Source: Phaeoceros laevis
Taxonomy: Eukaryota; Anthocerotophyta; Anthocerotopsida; Notothyladales
Assembly (NCBI GenBank): GCA_049999765.1
Contig: JBNGIQ010009485.1
Location: 153,384-210,795, forward strand
Length of the DNA: 57,412 bases
Reading direction: 5' to 3'
Shown here: positions 34,048 through 47,187 of the stretch, piece by piece
Numbering within the stretch: position 1 is the stretch's first letter
Layout: the number at the start of each line of letters is the position of its first letter
Notes under the pieces: generated by a model
Told to the model about the DNA's origin: nothing
Database searches by the model: none
What the model saw: the letters and a program-made list of their open reading frames with translations, nothing else
Position numbers and translations under genes: made by a program

Positions 34048-34842
34048 ATGGCTCAGGCGCTTGCGAAGGCTTTTGAGCCAATGTGGCTATGGGCAGCAAG
34101 GCGGTATCAGGCTGCTGTTGCCAACAAGCTTAAGAAGTACGGTAAGGAAGTCGAGCTCTTTCGGACTGGCTGTCTTGGCACTCAAGAGGAATGGCTCCTG
34201 TCGCTTCCTCCGAATTTGCGGTTGAGAAATTCCTAGCTCGGGGATCTATATTATTGGCGTACCTCGCTTCTTGTTGGCTTGCTCACTGCGAGGTTGCTGA
34301 TGAAGGTCTTCGGTATGACGACTTGTACGACCCCGACTACGATATGGATGTCATGGAAGCGCTGGAGCGGTTGCCACAAGAGGAGGTGGATCTGCGTAAT
34401 CAGCGGATTAAACGTGCCATGGATACAGATATGAAGCACATCTACTTGCCAGAAGATCTCCAGGTGAGTAAGTTGCTATCCTTCTTGCCTCTTCCCCTGT
34501 GGTTTCTCAGCTGGAATTGCGTTCAATGTCGAACGTTGAGATGTTGCAACCGCCACATCGGTGTTTGTGAGATCACAATTACAGGCAGAAGTGCATGAAC
34601 TGACTAGCGTATGAATTGGTTGGCTGCACAGGCGAAGCAGACTCCATATGCCTTTTACCTACGTGATATGCTGGCGCTGGTAGGTCAACTGTGAATCATG
34701 TTCGCTTCCTTTCAAGTTCCTTCAAAGCGCACAAGCTGCTTGTGCACTCAACTTAGTTGCGTGTTTTCCTTAGGTCAAAGCCGAGAGGAAGGAGCGGGAA
34801 CAACTGGGGTCCGAAGTGCCCTACGACCGGACCTTACCTTGA
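34048..34842 (+). CDS. QCR7: Cytochrome bc1 complex subunit 7 (QCR7), 122 aa
   Basis: Four exons: 34048-34141, 34306-34463, 34632-34679, 34774-34842. The protein is the 14-kDa matrix-side subunit of complex III that binds cytochrome b and is needed for assembly. The family signature is clear: LKKYGLRYDDLYDPDYDMDV, then ALERLPQEEVDLRNQRIKRA, MDTDMKHIYLPEDLQAKQTP, FYLRDMLALVKAERKEREQL and the C-terminal PYDRTLP. There is no cleavable presequence, as is usual, and the length is standard. The exon 1/2 junction splits the glycine codon of KYG-LRYD. Introns are 164, 168 and 94 bp. With QCR6 immediately upstream on the same strand, two subunits of one complex are neighbours. Confidence 0.97.
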
Positions 34843-36059
34843 TGGCAGAAGGGTATGCATGTACGCAAACACTGCTCTCATCAAGGGATCTCGCCTGGTT
34901 TATTGTTCACTCTGCCATCTGTAGATTCTGTACATACGTATACACACGAGGCATTAGATGTTTGTGAGTAGCTTGAGCACCAGTTATCTTCGTCAAATTC
35001 TCTTTGTAGTAGGTGACATGTAGAGATTAGATCAAGAGGGCTGATCTTCAAAGGAGGTGGTCATCCGTTTTGAGCTGGATAGAAGAGTTCCCGTCAAAGG
35101 ACCAAGGAGTCGACTGAAGACCAAGAGTAGCTATGTTCCTGCGGCCTGATGATCAAACATCTTTCCAGGGATCTTTAGCTTGCATGCTTTTGGAAGTGAG
35201 AATGTGACGATGGAGAGGAATATATGCGGGCCTGGGCTTGACAAAGATTCTAGGCTGAGGCAGCGAGCAGGTCCAGGACTCCAGGTGAAGTAAAAACCAG
35301 GAAGGACGGTGGTGCCACCGAGTGGTGCGTAATCTATGCGTGAAGGCACAGAAAAGATGAGAGTGGCAGGAAGTCGGACGGTGGGGCCGCTTCGTGGATT
35401 GGCGTTCCCGCCGGTCGCTGTTGCTGGCACGCGCTATGGGCCGACCGACCTGGCCCACGCTGGCTCTTATTGTTACCCTACTCCATTTTAGTCTATGCAT
35501 GCAAAGAGCGGCCTGGGTGGGGCTGCATGCGCGAGTTTCTTCCCAATCCAAATGTTCCACTTGGTTTTCACATCTCGGTAGGTAAGTAGGTCCCCTCTTA
35601 GGTTATTTGATTACCCTTTATTGCGCAGTAGGGATGAAGTCAAAAGCTTTGTGGGGGGTGGAGAATCGGGGAGCATGAGATCACGCTACACTAAAAAGCG
35701 ACGAAACATGGTCCCTGCCCTGGCCCCACCTCTCAACAGGGTGCGCTCTCTGCTTGCCCTGATCAGATAACGTCAGTTACTGCAGCTCCGGTCACCTAAC
35801 CGTCGACCTTGATTGGGTTGGGCCTTCCTGTCGGAATCTCGTGTCCACTTCCGCGACTCACGCCAACTACGTCTTTCCATACCGACAAAGCGTGCAAGCC
35901 TCCAAGGTTCTTATCAGCATTGTGCTTATCATTAGGACCATTATGTATAAGTTAGAAGAATATCAAGCCAAACAAATAGATGTAAGTTACAAAGGCAAAG
36001 TGTGCACTCTGGAAGAGTGATCTCATGTCGTAGTAGTAGTAGGAAGATTATGGTGTTTA
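34843..36059. other. Intergenic downstream of QCR7
   Basis: No gene supported. Minus-strand frames at 35131-35430 and 35153-35560 show no family features and overlap each other. Confidence 0.4.
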
Positions 36060-36320
36060 GCCCAACTCCACATGGGACTTGAACACCCCGTAAGGTTTTT
36101 CGACCGGCGACCGGGAGCCCCCGTCCAAGATTGTGAGCGACAACCGGTAGCCCAACTCCACATGGGACTTGAACACCCTGTAAGGTTTTTCGACCGGCGA
36201 CCGGGAGCCCCCGTCCAAGATTGTGAGCGACAACCGGGAGCCCTCATCCAGGGATAGTAAGCGACAACCGGGAGCCCTCATCCAGGGATAGTAAGCGACA
36301 ACCGGGAGCCTCCTCCGGGA
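36060..36320. repeat. Tandem repeat array, 90-bp and 34-bp units
   Basis: Two copies of a 90-bp unit (36060-36149, 36150-36239; very few differences) are followed by about two and a half copies of a 34-bp unit (period seen at 36241 and 36275). The units share CGACAACCGGGAGCC and a related CGACCGGGAGCC block, so the 90-bp unit probably includes older 34-bp copies. The array could be part of an LTR, but no terminal or primer-binding sequence was confirmed. Confidence 0.85.
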
Positions 36321-39205
36321 TATGAAGAGTCTGCACACAAAGAAAACAAGAGCAACGTATACATAACTAAGGAGAATGTTCCTTTCTTGTGCTTTTCTAA
36401 GTCTTCTTAGCACTTCCATTTTTCTAGGGAAAACCCAAGTATGTCCGAGTGGGAATTACAGATTCTTTTCCAATCCCTAGTCTGCATGTCCCCCTCCACA
36501 AGAAAAAGCCATATGAATTTTAAGGCTTTGGAGTTGAAGTTTTGGAGAGTTGGAGTTTTTAACCTCTTTGGAGCAGTTTTTTACTATCATGATATGATCA
36601 AAATTATAAATGTTGGTATTGTAAAAGTTGATAACAACGACTAACAAAAAAACAGGCAAGGTTCTTATAAATATTCTCCAATTTGCTAAAGCTGAGTGGA
36701 GGAAAAGATATTATCTTACATATCCCGGCTACTCAAATCCAGCCATTCAGATCCCCGTTAGATTCTTTCTTTCCTTAAGGTCATGTTGCAAATGTTTGCG
36801 TTTGTGACATGTGGGACTCATGTGGACTCCATATGACTCATTATTCTCTCTATTATTATTACTACTAGTACTACCACCAATTGTAGTTCTATATCAAACA
36901 TGACGATGTTTTTCACAGAGGGGTTGCTGTACAGAGAGTGTGCTAGGAGTGGTAGAGAGGGGTTGCCATACATAGAGCATGCTAGGAGTGGTATAGCTGG
37001 CAAAATTGCTTGCTAGCATGTTGAAACCGCTTGCTGCCAACATGCCAGTGCGCAGCTCTATGCATCCAGACGGCCATAGCCACAGAAGTTGTAGAATGCT
37101 GCCTATTTCATATCTTTGCGATGAGCTTCTTCGGACTTTGTCGTATGGATAGTCTCATTTTTTGTCTACTATGTCAAAATGAGGTGTGCAGAGCTTGTGC
37201 GTTGAGGATGTTGAGAGCCCTACCATGGTGACCCATCCCCTTGGGAATAGGAACATGTAGAGAGGAGTTTGGATTTACTTCAAAGTTCCAAACCCACCTG
37301 GATAATAATTTTGTTTAGTAATATTTGACATGTTATAAATTCTCAAAAAGTTTTCCACTAAGCAGATTCTTAGCTGAATAACATAAACATAAGATACCAA
37401 TACCAATGGTTCCTGGATAGGGTCATAGGACAGACCTGCATTTAATGAATGATGTGCAACCTGAGCGCAAGTGAAATAGCAGAGATCAACTAAATCAGGG
37501 CCTGATCAGATTGGCAGGGCAATCTAAATTGTCGGCGAAAACAGTGACACTCCAACTTTCCTGTAAAGAGAGAGAAGCAAAGAGGAGCCAAAGAAGAAAA
37601 GCAAGCAACCGAGAAACACAACTCAGAGACAGTCAGACTTGCAACAGAGTTGCACATCATGCGCGTCCGGATGCGCTACCATGTGCGCAGCAGCTGCACC
37701 GCTTAGGACTTGGTAGGCAGCTTGCTGCAGGTGGACTGGCAATTCCCCGCTTGCTTTCGGTGTAAATTATTTTCAGGGAATGAGGCAGGTGGCCCTGGAG
37801 TCGTGACAGCCTTCTGGCGTCGCAGCAATTGCAGACGGCAGCTGAAGGACGGCAGGCGGAGTCAGCAGAGTCATCGTCCGTATCACAAGTGCTGCTCAGG
37901 GGTGATTTTGCAACAGGTGAGCAGAATTCGCAAGCCATTGGGAGATGGAAGGTTGCAGAATCGGTTGACTGTGTTGGAGATCCTAGCTCTTTCGTGATTC
38001 CAATTGGAACTAAATGGTTGCTCGTTTAGCAACCTTGCGCTTCGCAACTCAAAATGCACCTGAATGCCTTCCATTGTTTTGCCCGCATGTGTCTATTTGT
38101 CTTGTGTTTGCAATTTTGCAAGATCCAATCGAAGGGTAAGAGAATACAGTCGTGGGGGATGCATCGTTGATGCTTGCAAACTATTTCCGACTGTGATGAT
38201 GGATTCAGCCTTTGTAGTCGTCCTTTTTCTTGAGAGTCACTTGATACCCGGCTGACAATTCGTAGCATAGCATTTCTGGTAGACTAACTTCGCTTCTGGT
38301 CTGCTTACGGTGGCAGGGAGCTTCTGCATAGGTCTTTCAGATGATGGGACTTACGCCGAAAGTTCTTCTTAGCTGTTCTTCTTCGGCGCAAATTTTCTTT
38401 CCGCTATTGCTCTCAAAGCTGTACAATTACAATTATGTTAAGAGGTGGGGTGTGGTTGCTCAATGCGCGTACCAACTACAAGCAGGCGCTGTATGTTTAT
38501 GTCTTTGGATTGATGGCTGGTCAGGGCCTCTTGATTGAGACTGGGATGCCGCGAAGTCTGTGTTTGACCGTGCGACTACTTTAATTAGCCAAATGGACAT
38601 GCCAATGCTTGTTTGTCGATCATGTTCTTTGAGAACCGCATGCTCTTTGAGAACCGCGTGTTTTGGAGGAACTATACTCTGTGCCAGCAAGGTTATATCC
38701 TTCGAGGATTTTGGACATGTTTCACGATGAATTATGGCTATAGGCTGTAGGCTGTGAGCTGCTTATCCAGTTCTCCAGAGGAGGTGACTGGTTGCGCACT
38801 CGAGATTGAGTTTTGCCTTCTAAGCAATGGAGAGCACGCAGACTTTAGACAGACACCTTCTAAATAACCTTCTACTCCCGTTTTGATAAGTGAGACTCTG
38901 GCTGTAAGGTTTGCACCTTTGACTGTGATGGGATTGCGTCATGTCTATGTCACTGTCCAGTTCCCTCACTGATGAGTGATCTTCTCATCCTCGTTGCCTG
39001 GAAAGACTTTGAACTTCTATCGTCTGTTGACCTGCAGGTGAAAACACTGAGCTCACTTGTTAAGATACAGCTGGCGTACCTACATGTGACAGGCGTCAAC
39101 TATGGGCAACGTAGAAGACTGCAGCTCCGAAGGATGAAGGTTCCTTATCTGGTGATTGATTTGCTTGACCAAGGACGGTGAAGACTTACAGATACGTTTG
39201 AGCAT
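36321..39205. other. Intergenic upstream of the SANT gene
   Basis: About 2.9 kb without a recognised gene. The right part probably carries the SANT gene's promoter and a 5' leader, possibly with introns (for example an acceptor-like CTGCAG at about 39037). A small 18-bp direct repeat (CTTTGAGAACCG core) lies at about 38622-38657. Confidence 0.4.
36918..36995. repeat. Tandem duplication, 39 bp x 2
   Basis: 36918-36956 and 36957-36995 both begin GAGGGGTTG and share GCTAGGAGTGGTA. Non-coding, as far as I can see. Confidence 0.85.
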
Positions 39206-42200
39206 ATGCATAAGTTATCCGGGCTTGTCTCACATCAGCGAAATGAACAGACAGAAGCCCAACTTAGTCATGGTGCTACTGGGTCTTCTGGGAGAGGTAT
39301 GGCAAGCAGCACAGAGAGTGCTTTTGCAAGGGACCTAGTAGTTTACAGTCCTCGTAATTATAGACCATTCGGGTATCAGCAGAAACAGGTTGACCAGCAC
39401 CACACTTTCTCTGGAGTTCAAGAGGAAATTGCCGATGAATTACACTGGAAGGACTCTGCAGAGCCATCTTATCTTGCTTTCGGAAGTACTCACAATGTTG
39501 AATACATGAAAGGAACAGAAAGCCCCGATTCAGCCCATAATAGTGGTCCATTACTATGGAACACTCCTACCTCTGCTGGTGTATCAATCAGCCTTCCACA
39601 CAGCTCAACCACTCAAATAGGGCCTCTGTATCAGAGCAACGTCCCCCCGTTCAGACCACTGGTGGTAAATTTTGATCTAAATGTTAGTTGCTGTAGTGAG
39701 GCAGAGGTTGATGGTATGGATGTTGATGAGAGGCTGTTTGGATATGGCTTACCTGTGCCTCTGATGCCAAAGGGAGGTATGATGCTTCAAAAAGATTCGG
39801 GCAATGCAAAGAGGACTCATCTTCTACATCAACTCAAGGCCGAAGCAACCTCTCCTGAACGGTTGCGGATAGGTGAAGATCCTTCGTTTTCTCTTCCTTC
39901 AAGCGTAAAAGCAGAATATCAGGATGTGTCCGACCCTCTTCAGAGTTCCATCCAGATAGAAGATTCCCTACTTCATTGTAAAGATCCAAAAAGTGAAAAG
40001 GCTTGGGATAATCCGTTTGTGGACATCGTGCAACGGGGTCCTGAACATGGAATTTCAGTTTCTGCTCAAGCTGGCAAGGTGGGTTGTCAAGTACTGAAAA
40101 GTTCTGAAACTGCAAGGAGGAAAAAGAGGAGGAAGGGTAGCTTAAGGGGCCTGAAGAAAGTGAAGGCCAAGAAGCAAACGAGCCTCCCACTATCAGATCA
40201 GACAACCAATGAGGGATATGGCTACACTTCAGGCTTTGTTCCCGGAATTCGGAGTTGCACCTGGAACGATAGTGAAGCAAAGGCTTTCACAGTGGCCCTT
40301 TACCTCTTTGGAAAAAACTTCGATGCTGTAAAGAGGTTTTTTGAACACAAGGCGATGCAAGACATCTTGCACTTCTACTACAGCCAGTTCTACGGAACAC
40401 CTGCCTATAGGCGATGGTCAAGAAGCAGAAACAGCAGCAAATATTGTCATGGCTCAAGCCTTGTTACAGGGTGGCGGCAGGAACAGCTTCTTAACCGCCT
40501 GGCACCGTATCTTCCAGACACTGATAAGGGTGATATTTTTCAGGTAATCGATTTTGTCTCGGCTTCATTTGCTCAGGCATAGGTAAGATGTTGTGGGGAT
40601 ATGTTCTGCTTATTTCTTTCGTTAACCTCGGTTCATTTTTCCGGTTTGTAGGACGTTCAACGTTTTAATACTGGAAAGCTACCTATGGAACATTTAGTCA
40701 TTCGCCTGAAGTCAGTTGCAGGGCTGGAAAATTTGGTTCAAGCTGTAGGGCTTGGCTCTGGTAAACATGATCTGACGATTGTTCCCAATGATCCACCGCC
40801 TGCACGTTTAGAGCTCCCTCCAGGAAAGGCCAGTTCAAACCTCACAACTCAGGAAGTCATAGACTTCCTCACTGGAGATCACAGAAGAAGCAAGGCTCGT
40901 GCTAAGGAGCTTTTCCTGGCAGCTGTGTGGCCTCGGCTGCTAGCTAGAGGATGGCATTCTCAGGAAACCGATGGAAAGCTTCTGTATTCAAAGCACAGAT
41001 CCAAATTAATGTTCCTGAAGCCTAGCCATGTGTATTCTAGAGGTCAATCTGTTGAAGGTGTCGACTACTTCAGTTCTATTAGTGAAGTTCTCAGCCTAGT
41101 TGCACAACATCCTGACTGGCTTGAACCTGCAGAGACTCGAGGTGCTTGTCATCACCCAGTAGGAAAGAAACAAGTGTCAGCACGGAAAGAAGATTCATCA
41201 ATTAGCAGTGATGATGAACTTGGGACAAAGGGGACAAAAGGTGTCAAACAGGACCCAGAACGCTTCAGTTTCTGGACTGGTGACCGACGCACTTGGGAGG
41301 CTGAGGGGACTTTAGACTACAGTAAGCTATTGTGTGGGAAATCACTGACAGATCCGAATGTCTCATCTTACAGAGTATTTTTGTCTTCCAGACAGATGGA
41401 CTGGAATGGACCGGGGAAGAATGGCCAAACAAATGGAGTTTATGAGATTATCAAACTTGGGTACAAGGCCAGTTATTCGCTTCTCATCAGGTCTTTGGTA
41501 TCTCCACGCAGTCTTCAGCGGCTTGAGATCCCATTTGTGATGACTTCCTCAGGCTGGTGTCCTGCTGTTGGGTCCAAAGGGAGTAGACTTTGTGAGCTGT
41601 TGAGAAAGGACTGCTCAATGTTCAGTTTTCCAGGTTCAATAAGGCCTTCATCAGTGCAGAGTGAGAACTTGCTGGAAGGTGATAGTGCCTGGACCAGTGG
41701 TTCATTACTGGTGATGAAAGCTAGTGGCGCATGGACATGGAGGCTTTCAACGTGGACGAGGCAATTATGTCAGGGCCGAGCAGATTCAAACAAGTGGGAA
41801 AATGTGGTTGATGATGTGCCAGGTAGTGGTGTTGGCGCTTTTGAGCCTTCCAGGGATAGCAGTACAATCTTGTGCCCAGAGAGTGCTTCAAGTGCATCTT
41901 GCGTCACAGTCAAGGCAGAAGTTCCTGGTGATGTGAAGTGCTCGGATACCCTGAAGCTTGACAGTACAAAGACCAGGAGCTTTCAGGAATTCAGTTGTAA
42001 CTCAAATGCATGCACACCTCGGCCTTGTAGACCGAAGTATGCCAGCGACTGTGAGACAGTGAAGACCGAGCCACTGTCTTTGGATGAACTGGGTAAGGTC
42101 ATGGTGGAGTTGAAGAGAGGTGATCAAGCCTTTTCTGCTGCATACAATAACAATTTTGCCGAGAGCCGAAGGGGAAGAAATAGATCCGTCGCATCCTTGA

Positions 42201-43291
42201 AGCCTGAGTCTAGCGTTGCATGTCAGAGTGCCTCCTCTCAAGCTCCTGTCTTTTGTGGATCATCTCTCCCTTTGAACAGCCTTAAGGTTGAAGAGTTTAC
42301 GTCGGGGGTGGCAGAATCGGGACAGTATAAAAGACGGAGGCAGAGTTCGCAGTCATTACAGCGAAGTGCTGAAGGGACGTTAGAGGAATGTGAGAAACCC
42401 AAGAAGACTTTCAAGCGACACCCATCAGATCACATGCAACTCATGGTGGGACTCTCACAGGCTGATTTTAAGAGGTCAAGCTCCACCGAAAAGTACTCAC
42501 CAAAGAGATGCTTTCAGGAACTTGATGTTAGGGGCGAGGTTCTGAGTAAGAATGGAACTGAGGACCTTGGTAGCAACTGGCAGGGTGCAGCTAAGAAATC
42601 AAAATTCGCAGGCTCTTTATCTGTTGAATTGAAGGATGAAGATATCTCTCCAGCTTCACAGCAGTTGATGCTAGACTTTGTCTATTTATTGAGGAGTAGT
42701 TTTCCAGTTTTCCCAGGGCAGGGCTTGGAGGAGGTGCACCAGGTCGTAGCTGGAGAAGGGGTGAGTGCGGTGAAAAACAAGGGCAAAAGATCCAAACGCA
42801 ACAGAATCTCCAAGAGAGAATCTTGCTGGTCATCCCCTCTTGACATGGAAGATGACTTACTGGGTGATGGTGTTTCCACATCTCCGGCTGTACAGATATG
42901 CCAAAGAGTTCCTGTTACCAAGTTGAGACGCCGGCGTCGTTCAATGGGACTTGGGAGCGAGTCTCAAGATTCTGAGTTAACTCCACCTTGCATGAGATCA
43001 TGTACTGGAACAGCATTCTCCAGTCCTCCAGGCAAGTACTTATCGTCAAGTGACCTCTTCTGCAGGAAAAAAGCAGGCTCTTCCAAACATGCACGAGTAG
43101 AGAGATCCATTGAACTGTCGTCGAATACGCCAGTTCCTGATGCCCGGTTTTCTTCAGCGACTAAGAGTCCTTCTGCAGGCAAGGGTGGGCACATCGTCGC
43201 AACGCCGGATAAAGCGTCACCTTTGCTACACAAGGTCTCTCAAGGAAGGAAGCGTCGCTTTGCTAGCTCCCTACATTCAGCTTTTATCTAA
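39206..43291 (+). CDS. Plant SANT-domain protein with DUF7650-type region, 1325 aa
   Basis: Two coding exons: 39206-40543 and 40652-43291, phase 0. The start is ATG 39206; an upstream coding exon cannot be excluded. The N-terminal 340 residues are mostly low-complexity and contain YGLPVPLMPK, a short block shared with relatives. A Lys/Arg stretch (RRKKRRKGSLRGLKKVKAKK) near residue 310 is a probable nuclear signal. The SANT domain spans about residues 349-402: CTWNDSEAKAFTVALYLFGK and FFEHKAMQDILHFYYSQFY. At about 499-600 follows the plant-specific block LELPPGKASSNLTTQEVIDF, KARAKELFLAAVWPRLLARG and MFLKPSHVYSR. The rest is disordered and basic. Arabidopsis members of this family have been reported in complexes with the histone deacetylase HDA6, so a nuclear, chromatin-related role is likely by homology. 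Confidence 0.88.
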
Positions 43292-44691
43292 ACCTGGAGC
43301 TGCACCTAACGATACTTTACTTATCAGTTCAAAAACTCTTTTACTTTAACTTTTGGAATTCACTTGACCTTTTTATTGAAGGGTACAAGGTGAACCCTTT
43401 TCGATTTGTTTGGAGGGGTCTTTCAAAAAAGTTGAAAGAAATAGATCTTACTCCCCTCCGTCAATCACTTGAAATACACTTCTTCTCCTGCAAGTGCAAG
43501 CACCAGGAGAGTCTTGCAAGCAAGACTATATGTCGAAGCAGATTTTGGGCAAACACTGTGCTCGATATAGCCAGCTCAGCAGAGGATCACTTCCACATAA
43601 ATAATAGCAGCCATTGAGAACGTCACCCAAAAAACTCGGGAATCATCAAGTACGGAATGGAAGACACACATAAGACAAGGGTGAACGAACTTCAGGAGTA
43701 CAAGGCAAGCTATACCTCATGCACCAGGAACAGCTTTGTCAGCTCTTCCAACTCGCAGATGGAATATTAAGGAGACTTACAGCGACAAAAACAAATGAGC
43801 CACACATAAAAGCTATTCAGCCACCACTAGAACTTCCGCAAACGGCCTCTGCTAAGACGTCAACATCACTTAAAAGGAGGATGTGACAACAACACATGTT
43901 AAATTGTCATTCCGCTGCAGTCACACGAAATCAGCCATGCTGGCCGAAGAAACTACCATGCTTGCACTGCAGTTTCAGCAATTTCACCTGGCTTCCATAA
44001 TGAGCAGGAAAACACCAGAAACAGACGACACAGCCCAGTAACGGGCATATCACAAATTACGTGTACGTGAATTGCCGGACATGCACACCTTACATGATTT
44101 GTTGGACGCTTCTGATAAAGCCAGACAGACCTGCGTCAAAAAGCTGCTCTACAAGAGAAAACATGGAAACATTCAAGCCAGCCATTAGCCTGCGGAAGGT
44201 AATCTGCTAAACACGCCGATATCCAGTTATGCCTTTCCAGCTCTGTCTAAACCTACAGCAGAATCCCACGGGCTGGACACAATGATTCAGGCTAAGCGCC
44301 ACATGATATGGCAAGTCAACCCTCGGCGGCAGGACAAGACTTCGCCGCGAACATCTGTAATCCAGCATTGACGCAAAGGACCTACCAAACCTGTTGTTTC
44401 GGCACTACTGGGGCTGCAAGTAGCTCTACTGTACTTCAACGTTTGCCAGTTTCCAACGAACGAGAGACCAGAAAACCAGCAGCGGCTTCGTAAGCCGCAT
44501 GGCTGTGCTGAAATTGCACCAACCGCTGGTTTAAGTTGCCACTCTGTTGCAAGATGCACATCAGGGTCCATCCATCTCCACAGATTCGAAGTCACAGGGC
44601 TGGTCCTCAAAGTCGAGGACTTGTGACCTTCAACTCGGGGGCTACATAAGCCCTGTCTCCATGGTTACTAACTTTTAGTTACTGAGAGGCC
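43292..44691. other. Intergenic between SANT and threonine deaminase genes
   Basis: Holds the SANT gene's 3' UTR and the threonine deaminase promoter and leader. No gene recognised; small frames at 43390-43617 and 44287-44610 are not family-like. Confidence 0.4.
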
Positions 44692-47187
44692 ATGGGGACT
44701 CTTTCCATCGCCTTGTCTAGCGCCACATTGCCTGCCTTCAGCTCGGCGGCTTTGCCGCTGTCAAATGATGGAAGCTTGGCTCCTCAGCAGCATCTTTCAT
44801 CCTACCTCACTCGCTTCCCTCCTCTGTTCTCCGTCCATGGCGTTGCTGGGAAAGGCAAGTGGAGCCCTCGGTTCAAGGTGTTGGCCGTGGCTCAGTCCGA
44901 GAGGGCCCCTGCTGAGTGCTCTCTGGAAGTGGCGTCCCTCAAGCAGGGAGCTTCACTCCCTGTCGTGGCCTCTCTCCGCAGAGTGTCACCGGACTCGTTG
45001 CAGTATGATCCTGGATTTTTGGGCGCCATCTCCGATAAGACTGCTCCGGCACCGGGATGCGGGGTGGACTCCGCCATGGCTTACTTGACTCGCATTATCA
45101 CCTCAAAGGTGTACGATGTTGCTATAGAGTCGGCCCTGGAGCTGGCCCCCAAGCTGAGCCAACGTCTGCACCTGCGGATGTTGTTGAAGCGGGAAGATAT
45201 GCAACCTGTCTTCTCTTTCAAGCTCCGCGGAGCTTACAACATGATGGCCAACCTGTCTGAAGAGCAGCTCCGGAGAGGGGTTATCTGCTCTTCAGCTGGG
45301 AATCACGCCCAGGGTGTAGCCCTTGCTGCGCGCAAACTACACTGCAACGCTGTTATCGCCATGCCCGTCACCACTCCCGACATCAAGGTAATTATAGCGC
45401 CCAGCCTAGCCAGGTGCATTCCCGTTCTGGCCCTTAACTGAGCAATGTGTTGCGTGCGCAGTGGAAGGCGGTGGAGAACCTGGGAGCCGCCGTTGTGCTG
45501 GTTGGTGATGCTTATGACGAGACGCAAGCTTATGCCCAGCAGAGAGCTGAGGATGAATGCCGAGTCTTTATCCCGCCGTTCGACCACCAGGACATTATTG
45601 CTGGCCAGGGAACTGTGGGCATGGAAATTGTGCGCCAGCATCCCGGTCCCCTTCATGCTGTTTTTGTTCCGGTGGGTGGGGGAGGTCTTATCGCAGGCAT
45701 TGCTGCCTACATGAAGAGGGTCCGCCCAGAAGTGCGCATTATTGGTGTTGAACCAGCTGATGCCAATGCTATGGCACTGTCCCTCCATCACGGCGAGCGT
45801 GTAATGCTTGACCAATGTGGACGTTTCGCGGACGGGGTGGCAGTCAAGATGGTGGGAGAGGAGACATTTCGGTTGTGTCGTGAGCTTGTGGACGGGGTTA
45901 TTCTCGTATCTCGAGATGCAATTTGTGCTGCAATCAAGGTACCTCCCTCAGATCCCTCGCTGGTTCTTGCGAGCCGTTTAGTGCACCTCCGCTCATTTCC
46001 TAATCGCGTGCTCAGGACATGTTCGAAGAAACCAGGAGCATTTTGGAGCCTGCTGGGGCGCTTGCGTTGGCAGGGGCAAAGGCGTACTGTAAATATTACG
46101 GTGTACGAGATGAGGCTGTAATTGCCGTTACCAGTGGCGCCAACATGAACTTCGATCGCCTACGAATTGTCACAGAGCTTGCTGATGTTGGAGCAAGTCG
46201 AGAGGCAGTCTTGGCCACGTTTCTTCCTGAGAAAAGCGGCGCTTTCAAGATTTTCTCAGCCAATGTAAGCTGAACATGGTTCTCACTTATCTTTCCCTTC
46301 TGTTGCTAGTTAGCTTGTGCTTCTGTTTTTTGACATCCTTCTACTGGATTTCTTACGCAGATTGGTACTGTCAACATAACTGAATTCAAGTACCGATATG
46401 AAACACCAGAGTCTGCCCTTGTTTTGTACAGGTAATGTTCCCCACAGCCTTGGCTGCAACTGTGCCATGTGGTTTTCTGCCTGCCATGAACTCGAATTGC
46501 AGTATTCCCTTGTTGGCTTGGACTAGGTCGTGTTTACCTATCATAAAGTCAGAAGTGCTATGCTGCAGCGTGACACTTCAGGGGGAGGAAGAATTGAAGG
46601 CGTTGAAGGACAGAATGAGCTCTTCAAACCTTCAAACACTAGACATGACAAACAATGACCTTGCCAAAGACCATTTACGCCATTTGGTATGTCATTTGAA
46701 GCAGACATGAAATTCTAGGTCTACAGAGCTCATTATGTGTAGGCTTGCATCTGTCTTTTCCATGTCAAGAGTGGGCACGTGAGTGGCCTTTTCACTTGGT
46801 TCCACCTGGCTTGGCAGATGGGTGGACGCAAAACTGTCCAAGATGAACTCCTCTGTAGATTCGTTTTTCCTGAAAGACCTGGGGCGCTGAGCAAATTCTT
46901 GGATGCTTTCAGTCCTCGTTGGAATATAACATTGTTCCACTACAGGGCTGCGGTAAGTTCTATCCTGACCCTATAAGCACCAACTCCTTGTGAGGGTGTT
47001 TTTTTGAAACGCTGCAATTCTAACCCACTTCGGTGGTCGCCAACAGGGTGAGATGGGAGCCAACGTTTTAGTTGGACTGCAAGTGTCTCCTCAGGACAGA
47101 GCTTGCTTCAGCATGTGTGCAGACGAGCTTGGCTACGAATACCAAGATGAGACAGGAAATGAGGCAATTCAATTGATTATGCGGTGA
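44692..47187 (+). CDS. OMR1: Threonine deaminase (biosynthetic threonine ammonia-lyase), plastid, 628 aa
   Basis: Seven exons: 44692-45387, 45462-45938, 46016-46264, 46361-46431, 46569-46686, 46818-46952, 47047-47187. It converts threonine to 2-oxobutanoate and ammonia, the first committed step to isoleucine, in the plastid stroma. Residues 1 to about 85 are a Ser/Ala/Leu-rich transit peptide. The PLP fold-type II catalytic domain includes the Schiff-base lysine at residue 177 in [11 protein letters not shown], the [14 protein letters not shown] block, [14 protein letters not shown], the phosphate-binding [13 protein letters not shown] and [13 protein letters not shown]. Two C-terminal ACT-like regulatory modules follow: [14 protein letters not shown] to [10 protein letters not shown], and [18 protein letters not shown] to the end. 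The regulatory pair indicates the isoleucine-inhibited biosynthetic form, not the catabolic one. Confidence 0.97.

Noticed and set aside
35153-35560. Minus-strand frame of 135 codons
   Set aside because: No family resemblance; compositionally odd (Arg/His/Ser-rich), overlaps another frame, and not flanked by splice-consistent exons.
36060-36320. CRISPR-like regular repeats
   Set aside because: Units are contiguous tandem copies without unique spacers, in plant nuclear DNA.
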